Positions 63,286 through 64,000 of a stretch of DNA of 64,000 bases are shown one piece after another. Source of the DNA: Alnus glutinosa (taxonomy: Eukaryota; Streptophyta; Magnoliopsida; Fagales; Betulaceae); contig NC_084891.1 in assembly GCF_958979055.1 (NCBI RefSeq), forward strand, positions 26,249,501 to 26,313,500. The letters run 5' to 3'. The first letter of the stretch is position 1, and each line of letters starts with the position of its first letter. Position numbers and translations under genes: made by a program. The notes beneath the pieces are model-generated. The model searched no databases. It saw only the letters and a program-made list of their open reading frames with translations, and was not told where the DNA came from.

Positions 63286-64000
63286 GAGTATCGGAGTTAG
63301 TTTATTTATTTATTTGACAAATTGATTTTTTTGTGGGCAGAATATTTCTAATAAAATAAATAATAATTTCCTAAGAACATGCTGCTGAAGTTTAATCATA
63401 CGCTAATTATGATAACTTCGTTCACATAAAAAAGGCAACATTTTTATATTTATGCACCGTATTCTTTTAATAAATGACACTATTTCTTAATAAATAATAT
63501 GCTGAGGTTTAATCACATGGCAAATGAATGATTATTATATTGTTTACCAATTGCAGACTGTGATTAAAACTGTGTGGGTGGAGCAGAATAAGCCGCGAAA
63601 ACAGTGATAGTTCCTAATGTTACTTTTATTTTGTTTTTTTTTTTAAAAAAACACTTCAAAATTAAGAAAAGGACAAGGTTTTCGTATCAATTAAATAGGA
63701 GGAAATTCCTCTAATTTAGTAAAACTGAAGCACCCCAGTTAATCAGTTATAGACTTATAGGAGATCTCATTCCATCCCCGTTGACCTATTATCAACCTCA
63801 AGGAAAAAACCAATTGTCACATTTATATCTTGCAATAATATTTCTGTTGTTAATGCTTTTTAGAGTATGATTTATTTTTATTTGAAAAATGTTCTAATAT
63901 GACATAAATGTGAAATTAATTTTAAATATTTTTTTTTATTTTGAGTTGTTTATTAATATCTTTATTTAAAAAAGAAGAAAAAAAAAAGGTGTTATCAATC
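62982..64000. other. Upstream region of the PB1 gene and window end
   Basis: Presumed 5'-UTR and promoter (62982-63240), a T-run at about 63257-63285, then AT-rich DNA to the window end. No further gene is seen. Confidence 0.5.

Overview
This is a plant nuclear genome window. The evidence is spliced genes with GT-AG introns, a DYW-type pentatricopeptide gene, a CBL-interacting protein kinase, a mitochondrial serine hydroxymethyltransferase, OPT-family transporters, and AT-rich intergenic DNA full of MULE, hAT, PIF/Harbinger, Helitron, LINE and TRIM remnants. Gene structure and repeat style fit a woody eudicot. Species cannot be fixed from the sequence; a Fagales-like tree is only a guess.

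Layout. 1-4700 is non-coding and carries a perfect 115-bp duplication and a tandem array of TRIM-type LTR units (1009-2727). 4841-5101 (+) encodes an unrecognised 86-aa protein. 5569-7270 holds repeats, including a poly(A)-tailed insertion with a target-site duplication. 7600-12078 and 13859-18857 (both -) are tandemly duplicated oligopeptide transporter genes with identical six-exon layouts. 20894-23140 (-) is an intronless PPR-DYW gene. 23.2-26.6 kb holds microsatellites and MITEs. 26602-34629 (-) is a 15-exon mitochondrial SHMT whose 3.2-kb intron 6 holds a truncated LINE and a Helitron. 36715-44589 (-) is a 14-exon CIPK8 whose introns hold a solo TRIM LTR, a Tourist-like MITE and a MULE nested in a MULE. 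45301-46225 is a hAT-like element carrying an RPL22 fragment. 46.2-52.6 kb is repeat-derived. 52692-57253 (+) is an 8-exon glycine-rich domain protein (GRDP, DUF1399). 58589-60118 is a Pack-MULE carrying an RPL38 fragment. 61596-62981 (-) is an intronless PB1-domain gene.

Exon boundaries were placed by hand from splice signals, reading-frame continuity and family similarity. All six spliced or long-ORF gene models close in frame. Apart from the OPT pair there is no functional cluster; the other genes are unrelated neighbours. No new multi-gene system was found. The most notable items are two independent transposon captures of ribosomal-protein gene fragments (RPL22 in a hAT-like element, RPL38 in a MULE), nested elements whose empty sites can be read from the partner TIR or a paralogous repeat, three introns that appear to need GC donors (two of them in CIPK8), and a TRIM array whose shared internal deletions show block amplification.
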